This document shows positions 1 through 7,716 of a DNA stretch of 53,534 nucleotides, piece by piece. The DNA lies in NCBI GenBank assembly GCA_023511405.1, contig JAIMBO010000007.1:1-53534 (forward strand). Direction: 5' to 3'. The notes below the pieces were generated by a model. The model saw nothing but the letters and a program-made list of their open reading frames with translations, made no database searches and was not told the DNA's origin. Positions within the stretch are counted from its first letter, which is position 1. Each line of letters begins with the position of its first letter. The translations under genes were made by a program, and so were the position numbers. The DNA comes from Rubrobacteraceae bacterium. Its GTDB lineage: Bacteria; Actinomycetota; Rubrobacteria; Rubrobacterales; Rubrobacteraceae.

Positions 1-2
1 AC

Positions 3-641
3 AGCAGTAAGGCCGTAGGCGCCGTCGGTTTTGGCGTACGTGACGGAAAGTTTTACGTGGTTCGAGCGAAAGCGGTTTTAATCAGCGCCGGAGGCGCCGC
101 CGGCCTCTGGCGTCCCGCATCGGGCGGTGACGCCCATCACCGGATCTGGTACTACCCCTTTAATACCGGCGCCAGCTATGCCATGTGCAAGAGGGCGGGC
201 TGCGAAATGACCGGTTTTGATATGCGCCTGGTGGCTGTGCGTGTAAAAGACACCTATTCTCCCAGCGGTACCCTTCAAATCGGCATGAACGCCCCCATGG
301 TCAACGCATTGGGACGGGCCTTCATGAAAGAAGATCCGTATTACATTAACTGGGGAGGCCACAACGCTCCCACCCCCATACGAGTATTAGGATTTTGCCG
401 TGAAACCGAAAATCACCGTGGCCCGGTTTATATAGACTCCTCCAAGGGTGACCCTTATAAAGTTGCCGGACTAAAAGGCCAATACCTTGATATGAGTCCC
501 AGCCTTGTGCTGTATTGGGGCTGTAACGATATTGATCCCTCCAAAGAGCCTGTGGAAATTGACGCCGCCGACCCGGCGCTGGTGGGCGCCCACGCGCCGG
601 GGGTCTTTTCCATGGAGCGCGCGCTGCGGCGTCCGGCATGA
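3..641 (+). CDS. Partial, probably chimeric: adenylylsulfate reductase alpha-like flavoprotein
   Basis: The frame is open from the left edge, so the 5' end lies outside the window, and it stops at 639-641. The first ~185 codons resemble the FAD subunit of dissimilatory adenylylsulfate reductase and its fumarate-reductase-type relatives: a GAVGF strand, the AKAVLISAGGAAG strand, then the PFNTGASYAMCKRAG and RVKD blocks typical of that family. APS reductase makes sulfite and AMP from adenylylsulfate. The resemblance fades near base 565. The last ~25 codons, ending RALRRPA, are GC-rich like dgt, whereas the DNA before ~560 has about half GC and A/T-ending codons. I infer a join at ~560-570 between foreign DNA and the 3' end of whatever gene precedes dgt in the host. 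No other sulfur-reduction gene is present beside it. Confidence 0.5.
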   Translation, partial: SSKAVGAVGFGVRDGKFYVVRAKAVLISAGGAAGLWRPASGGDAHHRIWYYPFNTGASYAMCKRAGCEMTGFDMRLVAVRVKDTYSPSGTLQIGMNAPMVNALGRAFMKEDPYYINWGGHNAPTPIRVLGFCRETENHRGPVYIDSSKGDPYKVAGLKGQYLDMSPSLVLYWGCNDIDPSKEPVEIDAADPALVGAHAPGVFSMERALRRPA

Positions 642-1597
642 GGGGAGAGAAGGTTCTCAGGGCGTGCCCGGCCAGCTCCGGGCGACTCCGGCCCGAGCCG
701 CCGGACGGCATCCGCAACGAGTTCCAGCGCGACCGCGACAGGATCATCCACGCCAAGGCGTTCCGGCGCCTGATGCACAAGACCCAGGTCTTCATCGCGC
801 CCGACGGGGACCACTTCCGCACCCGGCTCACCCACACGCTGGAGATGATGCAGATCTCACGCACCGTCGCCCGGGCGCTCGGGCTCAACGAGGACCTCAC
901 CGAGGCGATCGCGCTCGGCCACGACCTGGGGCACACCCCGTTCGGGCACACCGGCGAGTACGCGCTCGACGGGATACTCGCCTCCTACGGGCGTTCCTTC
1001 AGGCACAACGAGCACTCGTTGCGGGTGGTGGACGTGCTCGAGAAGGACGGCCGGGGGCTCAACCTCACCTTCGAGGTGCGCGACGGGATACTCAACCACA
1101 CCGCGGAGGGGAACCCCGCGACGCTGGAGGGCAGGATCATCCACTTCGCCGACAGGATCGCCTACGTCAACCACGACGTGGACGACGCGCTGCGGGCCGG
1201 GGTCATCCGCGCCGAGGAGCTGCCGCGCCGGCCGCTCGAGGTTCTCGGGGAGAGGATGAGCGTCCGGATAGACACGCTGGTGCGCGATCTGATCCGGACC
1301 TCCGAAGAGCGGGGGGAGATAGCGCTCTCCGAGCGGATATACGAGCCCTTCATGCAGCTTCGGGCGTGGCTGTTCGAGAACGTCTACCGCAACCCGCGCT
1401 CGCGGGAGAACGAGAAGGCCGGGGGGGTGGTGCGCGCCCTCTTCGAGTACTACCTGGAGCACCCCGAGGAGCGCGCGAAGAGCGACCCGGACCCGATCAC
1501 CGAGACGACGGACTTCGTCGCGGGGATGACCGACCGCTACGCCCTCTCGCTCTACGAGCGGATCTTCGTGCCGCGCAGCGACCCGGATTTCGGCTGA
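638..1597 (+). CDS. dgt: Deoxyguanosinetriphosphate triphosphohydrolase-like HD-domain protein
   Basis: 319 residues of the dGTPase/HD superfamily, which hydrolyses dNTPs to nucleoside and triphosphate, in the cytoplasm. The family opening (RNEFQRDRDRI, then KAFRRLMHKTQVF) is at residues 26-52. Metal ligands of the HD site are visible: H66 in RLTHTLE, H95-D96 in GHDLGHTPFGH and D172 in HFADRIAYVNHD. The ATG at 638 is the only start compatible with the conserved N-terminus, because the frame is closed at 560-562; it overlaps the preceding frame by 4 bases. Its stop directly abuts the stop of the convergent lipoprotein gene. Placement near dnaG and ppc fits Rubrobacter-type genomes. Substrate preference cannot be told from sequence. 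Confidence 0.93.
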   Translation: MRGEKVLRACPASSGRLRPEPPDGIRNEFQRDRDRIIHAKAFRRLMHKTQVFIAPDGDHFRTRLTHTLEMMQISRTVARALGLNEDLTEAIALGHDLGHTPFGHTGEYALDGILASYGRSFRHNEHSLRVVDVLEKDGRGLNLTFEVRDGILNHTAEGNPATLEGRIIHFADRIAYVNHDVDDALRAGVIRAEELPRRPLEVLGERMSVRIDTLVRDLIRTSEERGEIALSERIYEPFMQLRAWLFENVYRNPRSRENEKAGGVVRALFEYYLEHPEERAKSDPDPITETTDFVAGMTDRYALSLYERIFVPRSDPDFG

Positions 1598-2059
1598 TCA
1601 GCCCCCGACCCTGAGCCCGGTCTGGGAGACCATGTACCACCGGCCGCCGAAGCTGCGCTTGCCCGCGCCCTTCGTCTCTCCCGGGGCCCGGTCCGCCGAG
1701 TAGTAGTAGAGCGGTTGGCCGGCGTAGGTGACCTGCAGGCTGCCGTCGTGGCGCCGGATCGTCCCGAGCTTGCTCGCCGGGATGCCCGACCCGGCGGAGG
1801 GAGCCCCTCGCGTGATGAGCGGGGGCCAGACTTTGGCGCAGCTCCCGTAGCAGGTGGATTTGCCTCCGCGGTCGGCGCCGAAGACGTAGAGGGTGTGACC
1901 GTTCGGGCCGGTCAGGATGTCCCCGAACCTGCTCGTGCTCCTCGCCGAGATCGTGACGGATCCGCCGGTGTTCTCCTTGCCGCCGGACGACCCTCCGCAG
2001 CCGGCCAGCAGCAGGAGCAGGGCCAGGGCCCCGAGCGTGGCGAGAGTGGCGTGTTTCAT
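1598..2059 (-). CDS. Secreted lipoprotein of the Yx(FWY)xxD-motif family (COG4315-like)
   Basis: 153 residues. A lipoprotein signal peptide is clear: short basic start, hydrophobic run, lipobox LLAGC with Cys21 as the lipidated residue, then a Gly/Ser-rich tether. Two related motifs follow: HTLYVFGADRGG with STCYGSCAKVWPPL after it, and QPLYYYSADRAPGE near the C-terminus. These are the Y-x-(F/W/Y)-x-x-D repeats of a family of predicted extracytoplasmic proteins with no settled function; the C-x3-C pair between them may bind metal or form a disulfide. The chosen ATG (complement of 2057-2059) has a GGGAGG just upstream. A much longer frame continues upstream, but that part is antisense to ppc and is not coding. 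Transcribed convergently with dgt with no spacer. Confidence 0.85.
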   Translation of the reverse strand: MKHATLATLGALALLLLLAGCGGSSGGKENTGGSVTISARSTSRFGDILTGPNGHTLYVFGADRGGKSTCYGSCAKVWPPLITRGAPSAGSGIPASKLGTIRRHDGSLQVTYAGQPLYYYSADRAPGETKGAGKRSFGGRWYMVSQTGLRVGG

Positions 2060-2145
2060 CCAAAGCCTCCCGGATCTCGTACCATGGAAGTTATACGGTA
2101 TTGCGCGCGTCTGCGTCTCCCGCCGTCCCGGCAAGGGGCGGCGGA

Positions 2146-4944
2146 TCAGCCGGTGTTCAGCATCCCGGAGGAGATGCCGGAGATCGTGAAGAGCATCGCC
2201 CGCGTCACCTCCTCGCGCTCCTCCGAGCCTTCCGGCAGGGAGCGCAGCCTGCCGAGCAGGTTGATCTGTACCTGCGAGATCGGGTCGACGTAGGGGTTGC
2301 GCAGCCGGATGGAGCGCTGCAGCACCGGGTTGTTGTCCAGGAGGTTCTCGTTTCGGGTTATGGCGAGGACCGAGCGCACGCACGCCGCGTGCTCGGCGGC
2401 GACGCGCTCCCAGAGCCTCCGGCGCAGCTCCTCGTCGGGAAGTAGCGACGTGTAGCCTTCGGCGATGCGCGGGTCGCTCTTCGCGAGCGTCATCTGCATG
2501 AAATCCATGAGGGTTTTGAAGAAGGGCCACCTCTCGTACATCCGGCGCAGCGTGCGCAGCCCGCCGTCCCTTCGCGCGTGCTCCGAGAGGGCCGTTCCCG
2601 CCCCGTACCACGAGGGGAGCAGGAGCCGGTTCTGCGTCCAGGCGAACACCCACGGTATGGCGCGCAGGCTCTCGACGTCCGGGCGGGAGGCCCTTCGGGC
2701 CGGGCGGCTCCCGATGTTGAAGAGCGAGAGCTCGTTTATGGGGGTGGTCGCGGAGAAGAATTCCAAAAACCCCTCGTCGCCGTAGACTAGCGCCCGGTAG
2801 ACCTCCCGCGAGCGGGCCGAGATCTCCTCCATCGCCCGCACCCACGCTTCTTCGGGCTCGATGGCGCCCTGCCCGGCGCTCGCCTCCAGCACGGCGGCGA
2901 GGGTGGTGTCCAGGTTGCGCCGGGCGAGGCCCCGCATGCCGTACTTGAACGAGATCACCTCGCCCTGCTCGGTGATCCTGATGCTCCCCCCGATGGTGCC
3001 GGGGGGCTGGGCTTTTATGGCCTCGTAGCTCGGACCTCCACCGCGGCCCACCGAGCCTCCGCGCCCGTGGAAGAGCCGCAGGACGACCCCGTGCTCGCGG
3101 GCGACCTCGACCAGCCGCTGCTGGGCCCGGTAGAGCGCCCAGTTGCTGGTGATGTAACCGGCGTCTTTGCCCGAGTCGCTGTAGCCGAGCATCACCTCCT
3201 GCAGGTTGCCGTCCCTCTCCACCGAGGAGCGGTAGAAGGGGTCGGAGAGCAGCGCGTCCAGCACCTCCGGGGCGCGCTCGAGGTCGTCGATCGTCTCGAA
3301 GAGGGGGGAGACCCGGATCCTGCTCCTTGCACACCCGCCGTCTGTGGAGACGTCGATGAGCCCGGCGAGCCGGGCGAGGAACTGGACGGCGAGCACGTCG
3401 CTCGTGTGATGGGCCATGCTCAGGACGAAGTTCTCGACCGGGCGTCCGGAGAACTCTTCCTGCGCCTTTCTGATGCTCGTGAACGTCTCGAAGACCTCCG
3501 AAGCCTCCGGCGAGAGCCCCTCTACCTCCTCCGGAAGCTCGCTGCGGCTTATGAGGGAGCGCAGCAGCGAGCAGCGTTCGTCCTCCCCGAGCGGGAGGAG
3601 CTCTCCCACCCCGAGGCGTTGCGTGATCTCCGAGGCGGCCCGCACGAGCCGCGAGCTCTCCTGCCGGACGTCGAGTTTGGCCAGATGGAACCCGAAGACC
3701 TCCACCTGACGTACGAGGTCCTCGAGCCTCCCCGAGGCGGTCCTTTCGTCCCCGCCGGAGATCAGGCTACGCCTGATGAGCTCGAGTTCCTCCAGGAGCT
3801 CCTCGGCTCCGGCGTAGGCCTGCGGCGAGCCGGGCTCCTCCAGCGTCTTCTTCAGGCGACCGGCCACGAGGAGCAGCTTGCGCCGGTAGAGCTCGTCCGG
3901 GTCGGCTTCGCTGGAGCATCCCGCGAGCTCCGGGAAGCGCTCCTCGTCCCGGAGCAGCGACTCCCGGAGCTCCGGCGAAACCCCGGAGAACCTGGCGGAC
4001 TGGCTCAGATGGTCGGCGAGCGCCAGGATGTCTTCCAGGTGCCTGTTCAGGATGAGCCTCCGCTGCATCTCGAGCGCTTCGAGCAGGGTCTCCGGATGCA
4101 CCATCGGGTTGCCGTCCTGGTCCCCGCCGACCCAGGATCCGAACTCCAGCACCCGTCCGATCTCGAACCTTTCGCCGGGGTAGCGCCGCGCGAGCTCGTC
4201 GTCCAGCTCGCGGTAGACGTCGAGCGCGGCGGAGATCAGGGGTTTCTCGAAGAACTGCAGCGTGCGCTCTATCTCCTGCCGCACCTCGGGTCGCCGGGAG
4301 CGGAGCTCGTCCGTCTGCCACAGGAGGGAGACCTCCTCGTGCAGCTTCTCTTCGAGGCGCCGCCGCTCCCGCCAGGTGAGATCCCTGACCTCCAGCTCCT
4401 CGAGCACCTCAGCTATGCGCGTGTGCTTGTTGCGTACCGTGCGCCGCATGGCCTCGGTGGGGTGCGCCGTGAGGACCAGCGTGACGTTCGTCCGGGCGAG
4501 CAGCTCGCGCAGCCGCCGGGCTTCGAGTCCGTCCTCCCTGAAGCCGAGCATGGCGCTGCCGATCGAAGCCCGCTGCGGCGGGTTCTCGTCGGACGATTCG
4601 TACTGCCTCCGGCGCCGGACGCGGTGGTAGCGCTCGGCGATGTTGACGAGCTGGAAATACACCGAGAAGGCCCGCACGAGCTTCTCGAGCTCCACCGCGC
4701 TCATCGCGGCTATGCGCCGCCGGAGCTTCTCTTCGAGGGCGGGATCGTAGTCGAAGCGCAACCGCTTGCACAGCAGCCGCACCTCTTCCTCTCTCTCGAA
4801 AAACCCTCTTCCCTCCCGCTCGATCAGAACCCGCCCCAGCACGCGCCCGAGCCGGTTGATGTCGCGGCGCAGAGGCTCGTCCTTCGGGGCGAAGCTCACC
4901 CCGGGGGGAAGGTCCGCGTATTCTCCTCCGGCTCCGAAACTCAC
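2146..4944 (-). CDS. ppc: Phosphoenolpyruvate carboxylase
   Basis: 932 residues, the usual length for bacterial PEPC, which carboxylates PEP to oxaloacetate for anaplerosis. The catalytic LTAHPTE motif is at residues 158-164 with the active-site His161, GYSDSGKDAGYITSNW lies about residue 580, the FHGRGGSVGRGGGP loop follows shortly after, and the C-terminus ends in LNTG (QNTG in most relatives), which contributes to the active site and effector binding. The gene is divergent from dnaG with a 60-bp spacer containing a GGGTAACATTACCC palindrome. Intact. Confidence 0.97.
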   Translation of the reverse strand: MSFGAGGEYADLPPGVSFAPKDEPLRRDINRLGRVLGRVLIEREGRGFFEREEEVRLLCKRLRFDYDPALEEKLRRRIAAMSAVELEKLVRAFSVYFQLVNIAERYHRVRRRRQYESSDENPPQRASIGSAMLGFREDGLEARRLRELLARTNVTLVLTAHPTEAMRRTVRNKHTRIAEVLEELEVRDLTWRERRRLEEKLHEEVSLLWQTDELRSRRPEVRQEIERTLQFFEKPLISAALDVYRELDDELARRYPGERFEIGRVLEFGSWVGGDQDGNPMVHPETLLEALEMQRRLILNRHLEDILALADHLSQSARFSGVSPELRESLLRDEERFPELAGCSSEADPDELYRRKLLLVAGRLKKTLEEPGSPQAYAGAEELLEELELIRRSLISGGDERTASGRLEDLVRQVEVFGFHLAKLDVRQESSRLVRAASEITQRLGVGELLPLGEDERCSLLRSLISRSELPEEVEGLSPEASEVFETFTSIRKAQEEFSGRPVENFVLSMAHHTSDVLAVQFLARLAGLIDVSTDGGCARSRIRVSPLFETIDDLERAPEVLDALLSDPFYRSSVERDGNLQEVMLGYSDSGKDAGYITSNWALYRAQQRLVEVAREHGVVLRLFHGRGGSVGRGGGPSYEAIKAQPPGTIGGSIRITEQGEVISFKYGMRGLARRNLDTTLAAVLEASAGQGAIEPEEAWVRAMEEISARSREVYRALVYGDEGFLEFFSATTPINELSLFNIGSRPARRASRPDVESLRAIPWVFAWTQNRLLLPSWYGAGTALSEHARRDGGLRTLRRMYERWPFFKTLMDFMQMTLAKSDPRIAEGYTSLLPDEELRRRLWERVAAEHAACVRSVLAITRNENLLDNNPVLQRSIRLRNPYVDPISQVQINLLGRLRSLPEGSEEREEVTRAMLFTISGISSGMLNTG

Positions 4945-4952
4945 GACGCGTA

Positions 4953-4966
4953 GGGTAACATTACCC
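4953..4966. promoter_or_regulatory. Palindrome in the ppc-dnaG divergent spacer (operator candidate)
   Basis: GGGTAA-CA-TTACCC, six-base arms separated by two bases, sits nine bases upstream of the ppc start in the only spacer between the two divergent genes. Its position would allow a dimeric regulator to act on ppc, dnaG or both. No matching copy was noticed elsewhere in the window, so the assignment is tentative. Confidence 0.3.
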
Positions 4967-5004
4967 CCGGCGGATATCGATTGCGGGGAGCGGGCTGAAG
5001 GGTT

Positions 5005-6765
5005 TTGAGGATCTCACGCCGCACCATAGACGAGGTTCGACAGGCCGCGGATGTCGTCGAGGCGGCCTCGGAGTTCACCGCCCTGCGCAGACAGGGCGCC
5101 CGCTTCGTCGGCCTCTGCCCCTACCCGGACCACCAGGAAAAAACCCCTTCGTTCAGCGTCTCCCCGGACCTCGGCCTCTACTACTGCTTCGGCTGCCAGA
5201 GGGGGGGAGACGCGATAAAGCTCGTGCAGGATCTGCGCTCCACGACCTTCGCCGAGGCCGTCCAGTACCTGGCCGAGAAGAACGGCCTGCGCATCGAATA
5301 CGAATCCTCCTCCCCCGAAGAGGCGGAGAGGGCCCGACGGGCCGAGTCCCGCCGGCGCAGGATCTACCGGGCCCTCGCCGCCGCCGCCGTCTACTACCAC
5401 AAGTTCCTCACCCACTCCCGCGCCGCAGAGGGCGCGCGGAGGTACCTCGCAGAGCGCGGAATCTCGCAATCTACTATAGGAGAATTCAGGCTGGGCTATG
5501 CGCCGGAGGGGGGGAGGGAGGCGTTCGTGCGGGCGATGCGGAAGGTCAGGGTCGGGGAGGAGGAGCTCGGGCTCGCGGGGCTGCTGTCGCGTCGGGGGAG
5601 GGAGCGGTTTGCGGGCAGGATCACGTTTCCGATCTCGGATCGTCGGGGGCGGGTGGTGGGTTTCGGGGCGCGGGTCGTCGGGGAGGGGATGCCCAAGTAC
5701 CTGAACACGCCGGAGACCGAGGTCTTCAACAAGCGGAACCTGCTGTACGGGCTGCCGCAGGCGGCGGGGGCGATGCGAAGGGAGCGGTCGGCGGTGGTCG
5801 TGGAGGGGTATACGGACGTGCTGATGCTCCATCAGGGAGGGGTGGAGAACGTGGTGGCGACGCTCGGGACGGCGATGACCGAGGCGCACCTCAGGACCCT
5901 GAGCGCCCACGCCGACACCATATACCTCCTGTTCGACCCGGACGCCGCGGGCGAGAAGGCCGTGGAGCGGGTCACCGCGGCCGCGGCCCGGTTCAGGCTC
6001 GACGTGCGGGTCATGAAGCTCGAGGAGGACCCGGCCGACTGGGTCCTCTCGCACCCGGCCTCCGAGCTCTCCTCCATGCTCTCCGGCGCCGTGCCGGTCA
6101 TGGAGTACGGCATCCGGCGCATCGCCGGGCGGTACATGGGGGCCGACGCCGCGAGCCGATCGCGGGCCCTGCCGGAGGTGCGCGCCATGATCCGGGGTCT
6201 GCACGATCCCGTACTGCGCCGGGAGGCCGTGCGGATCGCCTCGGAGGCCCTCGGGGTTCCGGCCCGGCTCCTGCAGGAGCGTTCCGTCGGGGACGTGCCG
6301 GTGCGGGGGTATGACCGTCCCTCCCCGGACGACCCACACCTGCAGGCCGGGCGCGAGGTCCTGGCTCTCATGCTCACCCGGCCCGATCTCACCGGCCCTC
6401 TCCTCCGCCAGGGGGTGGATTCCCCGGTCCTGCCGGAGCCCTTCTTCCTGCGGCAAGAGGACTTCTCGGACCGCGAACAGGCGGAGATCTTCTCCATCCT
6501 CGGGGATCACGCCGGGGAGAGCCTCGACGGCGTGCTCACCGACGAGCGGCTCCGGAGCAGGATGGACGCCGTCGGTGAGCTGGCCAGCTACGGAGAGCGG
6601 CTCTATCCCACCCGCGAGTCGGTGCGCGAAGCCTGGCTGCGCCTCGGCGTCCTCAGCTGCCGGCGCCGCAAACGCGAGACCACCGACTACGACCTCAAGG
6701 CGAAGCTGCACGCCCGTGCCCGCCTGCTGGAGAGGGCGATGCGCGACGTCCCCGCCGTTCCTTGA
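5005..6765 (+). CDS. dnaG: DNA primase
   Basis: 586 residues. Synthesises RNA primers at the replication fork. The N-terminal CHC2 zinc finger is complete: C38, H43, C61 and C64. The primase core follows (RRIYRALAAAAVYYHKFL, then the GRITFPISDRRGRVVGFGAR block near residue 215) and the Toprim domain (VVVEGYTDVLMLHQGG, then LLFDPDAAGEKA) spans about 255-345. The C-terminal ~150 residues are the less conserved helicase-interacting part. TTG at 5005 starts translation at the standard MRISRRTIDEVR end. The -35 of the following tRNA promoter overlaps the stop codon. Confidence 0.96.
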   Translation: MRISRRTIDEVRQAADVVEAASEFTALRRQGARFVGLCPYPDHQEKTPSFSVSPDLGLYYCFGCQRGGDAIKLVQDLRSTTFAEAVQYLAEKNGLRIEYESSSPEEAERARRAESRRRRIYRALAAAAVYYHKFLTHSRAAEGARRYLAERGISQSTIGEFRLGYAPEGGREAFVRAMRKVRVGEEELGLAGLLSRRGRERFAGRITFPISDRRGRVVGFGARVVGEGMPKYLNTPETEVFNKRNLLYGLPQAAGAMRRERSAVVVEGYTDVLMLHQGGVENVVATLGTAMTEAHLRTLSAHADTIYLLFDPDAAGEKAVERVTAAAARFRLDVRVMKLEEDPADWVLSHPASELSSMLSGAVPVMEYGIRRIAGRYMGADAASRSRALPEVRAMIRGLHDPVLRREAVRIASEALGVPARLLQERSVGDVPVRGYDRPSPDDPHLQAGREVLALMLTRPDLTGPLLRQGVDSPVLPEPFFLRQEDFSDREQAEIFSILGDHAGESLDGVLTDERLRSRMDAVGELASYGERLYPTRESVREAWLRLGVLSCRRRKRETTDYDLKAKLHARARLLERAMRDVPAVP

Positions 6766-6790
6766 ATACCAGACCCTCCACCCGTATAAT
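6762..6790 (+). promoter_or_regulatory. Sigma70-type promoter for the tRNA pair
   Basis: TTGAAT at 6762-6767 and a perfect TATAAT at 6785-6790 are separated by 17 bases; the expected start near 6797 is ten bases before the first tRNA. The -35 element overlaps the dnaG stop codon. Confidence 0.8.
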
Positions 6791-6806
6791 TACGCCCCGC
6801 AAATAT

Positions 6807-6879
<73 letters not shown>

Positions 6880-6887
6880 CCCCCAGC

Positions 6888-6961
6888 GGGCCCATAGCTC
6901 AGTTGGTCAGAGCATCCGACTCATAATCGGACGGTCCCAGGTTCGAGTCCTGGTGGGCCCA
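6888..6961 (+). tRNA. tRNA with CAT anticodon (elongator Met or lysidine Ile2)
   Basis: 74 nt; acceptor stem GGGCCCA with TGGGCCC, normal D-arm and T-arm, anticodon stem TCCGA/TCGGA enclosing CTCATAA. CAT can be read as elongator methionine or, after lysidine modification by TilS, as isoleucine for AUA. It is not an initiator, because the anticodon stem lacks the three G-C pairs. Sequence alone does not decide between Met and Ile2. It lies eight bases after tRNA-Asn and is presumably cotranscribed. CCA is not encoded. Confidence 0.95.
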
Positions 6962-7243
6962 CACCCCTTACCACCATCTCCCAGAAATCATAGCCCCAAT
7001 TTCATCTTCTCCGATATGTTGTAGCGCGCGGTATGTACACCCCGACATATTGACATTTCATCCCGCGCGCAGACCCTTCGGCCACCCCGGACATCTTCCA
7101 CGAAAAATCCTCTGTTAGAGGGGGTCCATACCCCTGGGGAGGGGGGATAAAGGCGTATCGACGACCTCCAGATGGTGTTGGAGGGGTTCTCGCACCACCA
7201 CCGATTGCGGTTTGGAGATGGATATGCAAGAATCAGCGCAGCC
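6962..7243. other. Intergenic region between the tRNAs and mraZ, with a nested hairpin
   Basis: No credible gene. The left part contains a nested inverted repeat: GCGCGCGG at 7024-7031 pairs with CCGCGCGC at 7063-7070, and inside it TATGT (7032-7036) pairs with ACATA (7045-7049), leaving a 13-base bulge. It could end the tRNA transcript or structure the mraZ leader. A TTGACA at 7050-7055 has no -10 partner. A smaller CCTCT-GTT-AGAGG hairpin is at 7109-7121. The mraZ promoter must lie in this region but I cannot point to a convincing one. Confidence 0.4.
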
Positions 7244-7268
7244 GTGGGTCAAAGTGGAGCGTAGTGGG
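7244..7268 (+). promoter_or_regulatory. MraZ boxes: three GTGGG-type direct repeats, 10-bp period
   Basis: GTGGG at 7244-7248, GTGGA at 7254-7258 and GTGGG at 7264-7268 repeat with exactly ten bases between starts. MraZ is known to bind TGGG-type direct repeats spaced by one helical turn upstream of its own gene and to repress the dcw cluster. The position just before mraZ fits autoregulation. Unusually, the last box reaches into the region of the ribosome-binding site, so binding could also affect messages starting very close by. Confidence 0.7.
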
Positions 7269-7279
7269 AGGGAGGTGCC

Positions 7280-7714
7280 CTGGCTCTTCTTGGCGAGTAC
7301 GAGCACACGCTGGACGAGAAGGGGCGTCTCACCCTCCCTTCCAAGCTCCGGCCGTACTTCGAGGGTGGCATCGTGATCACCAAGGGTGTGGACCGGTGTC
7401 TGTTTGCGTTTCCGCCTGAGGAGTGGGCGGCGTTCAAGGCCAACATAAAGGCCAATGCCGATCTTTCGGCGCGGGGGCGTCAGCTCTCGAGGATGTTCTT
7501 TTCGATGGCCTTCGAGGCGACGCTCGACCGGCAGGGGCGTGTTTTGATCCCGGCGAAGCTCGCACGCTATGCCGGGCTGGAGCGGGAGGTGACTCTCGCC
7601 GGCGTCGATGACCGGCTGGAGATCTGGGACACCGGGGAGTGGAACCGCTACGTGGAGAGCGCGGACGAGAGCTTCGCTGAGATCGTCGAGGAGTTCGCCG
7701 GGAGGGAGCTGTAG
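7280..7714 (+). CDS. mraZ: Transcriptional regulator MraZ (start uncertain)
   Basis: About 144 residues, two SpoVT-AbrB-like halves: LGEYEHTLDEKGRLTLPSKLR at the N-terminus and FEATLDRQGRVLIPAKLARYAGL in the middle, each with the family's D-x-K/Q-G-R-(L/V) signature. MraZ forms rings that bind repeats upstream of the division cluster. The frame is closed by TAG at 7262, and the only in-frame codon able to precede LGEYEH is CTG at 7280, with GGAGG four bases before it. Alternatively, GTG at 7275 in another frame reads VPWLF-L and would continue straight into GEYEH if one G were missing from the GG at 7292-7293, restoring the usual FLGEYEH start. Either a CTG start or a one-base deletion must be accepted. 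A later GTG at 7373 would discard the conserved first half. Confidence 0.85.
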   Translation: MALLGEYEHTLDEKGRLTLPSKLRPYFEGGIVITKGVDRCLFAFPPEEWAAFKANIKANADLSARGRQLSRMFFSMAFEATLDRQGRVLIPAKLARYAGLEREVTLAGVDDRLEIWDTGEWNRYVESADESFAEIVEEFAGREL

Positions 7715-7716
7715 GC

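Noticed and set aside
2060-3334. Upstream extension of the lipoprotein frame on the minus strand
   Set aside because: It reads ppc in another frame; the lipoprotein signal peptide with its own SD fixes the start at 2059.
3067-4953. Long plus-strand frame opposite ppc
   Set aside because: Antisense shadow of a fully conserved ppc; no domain seen.
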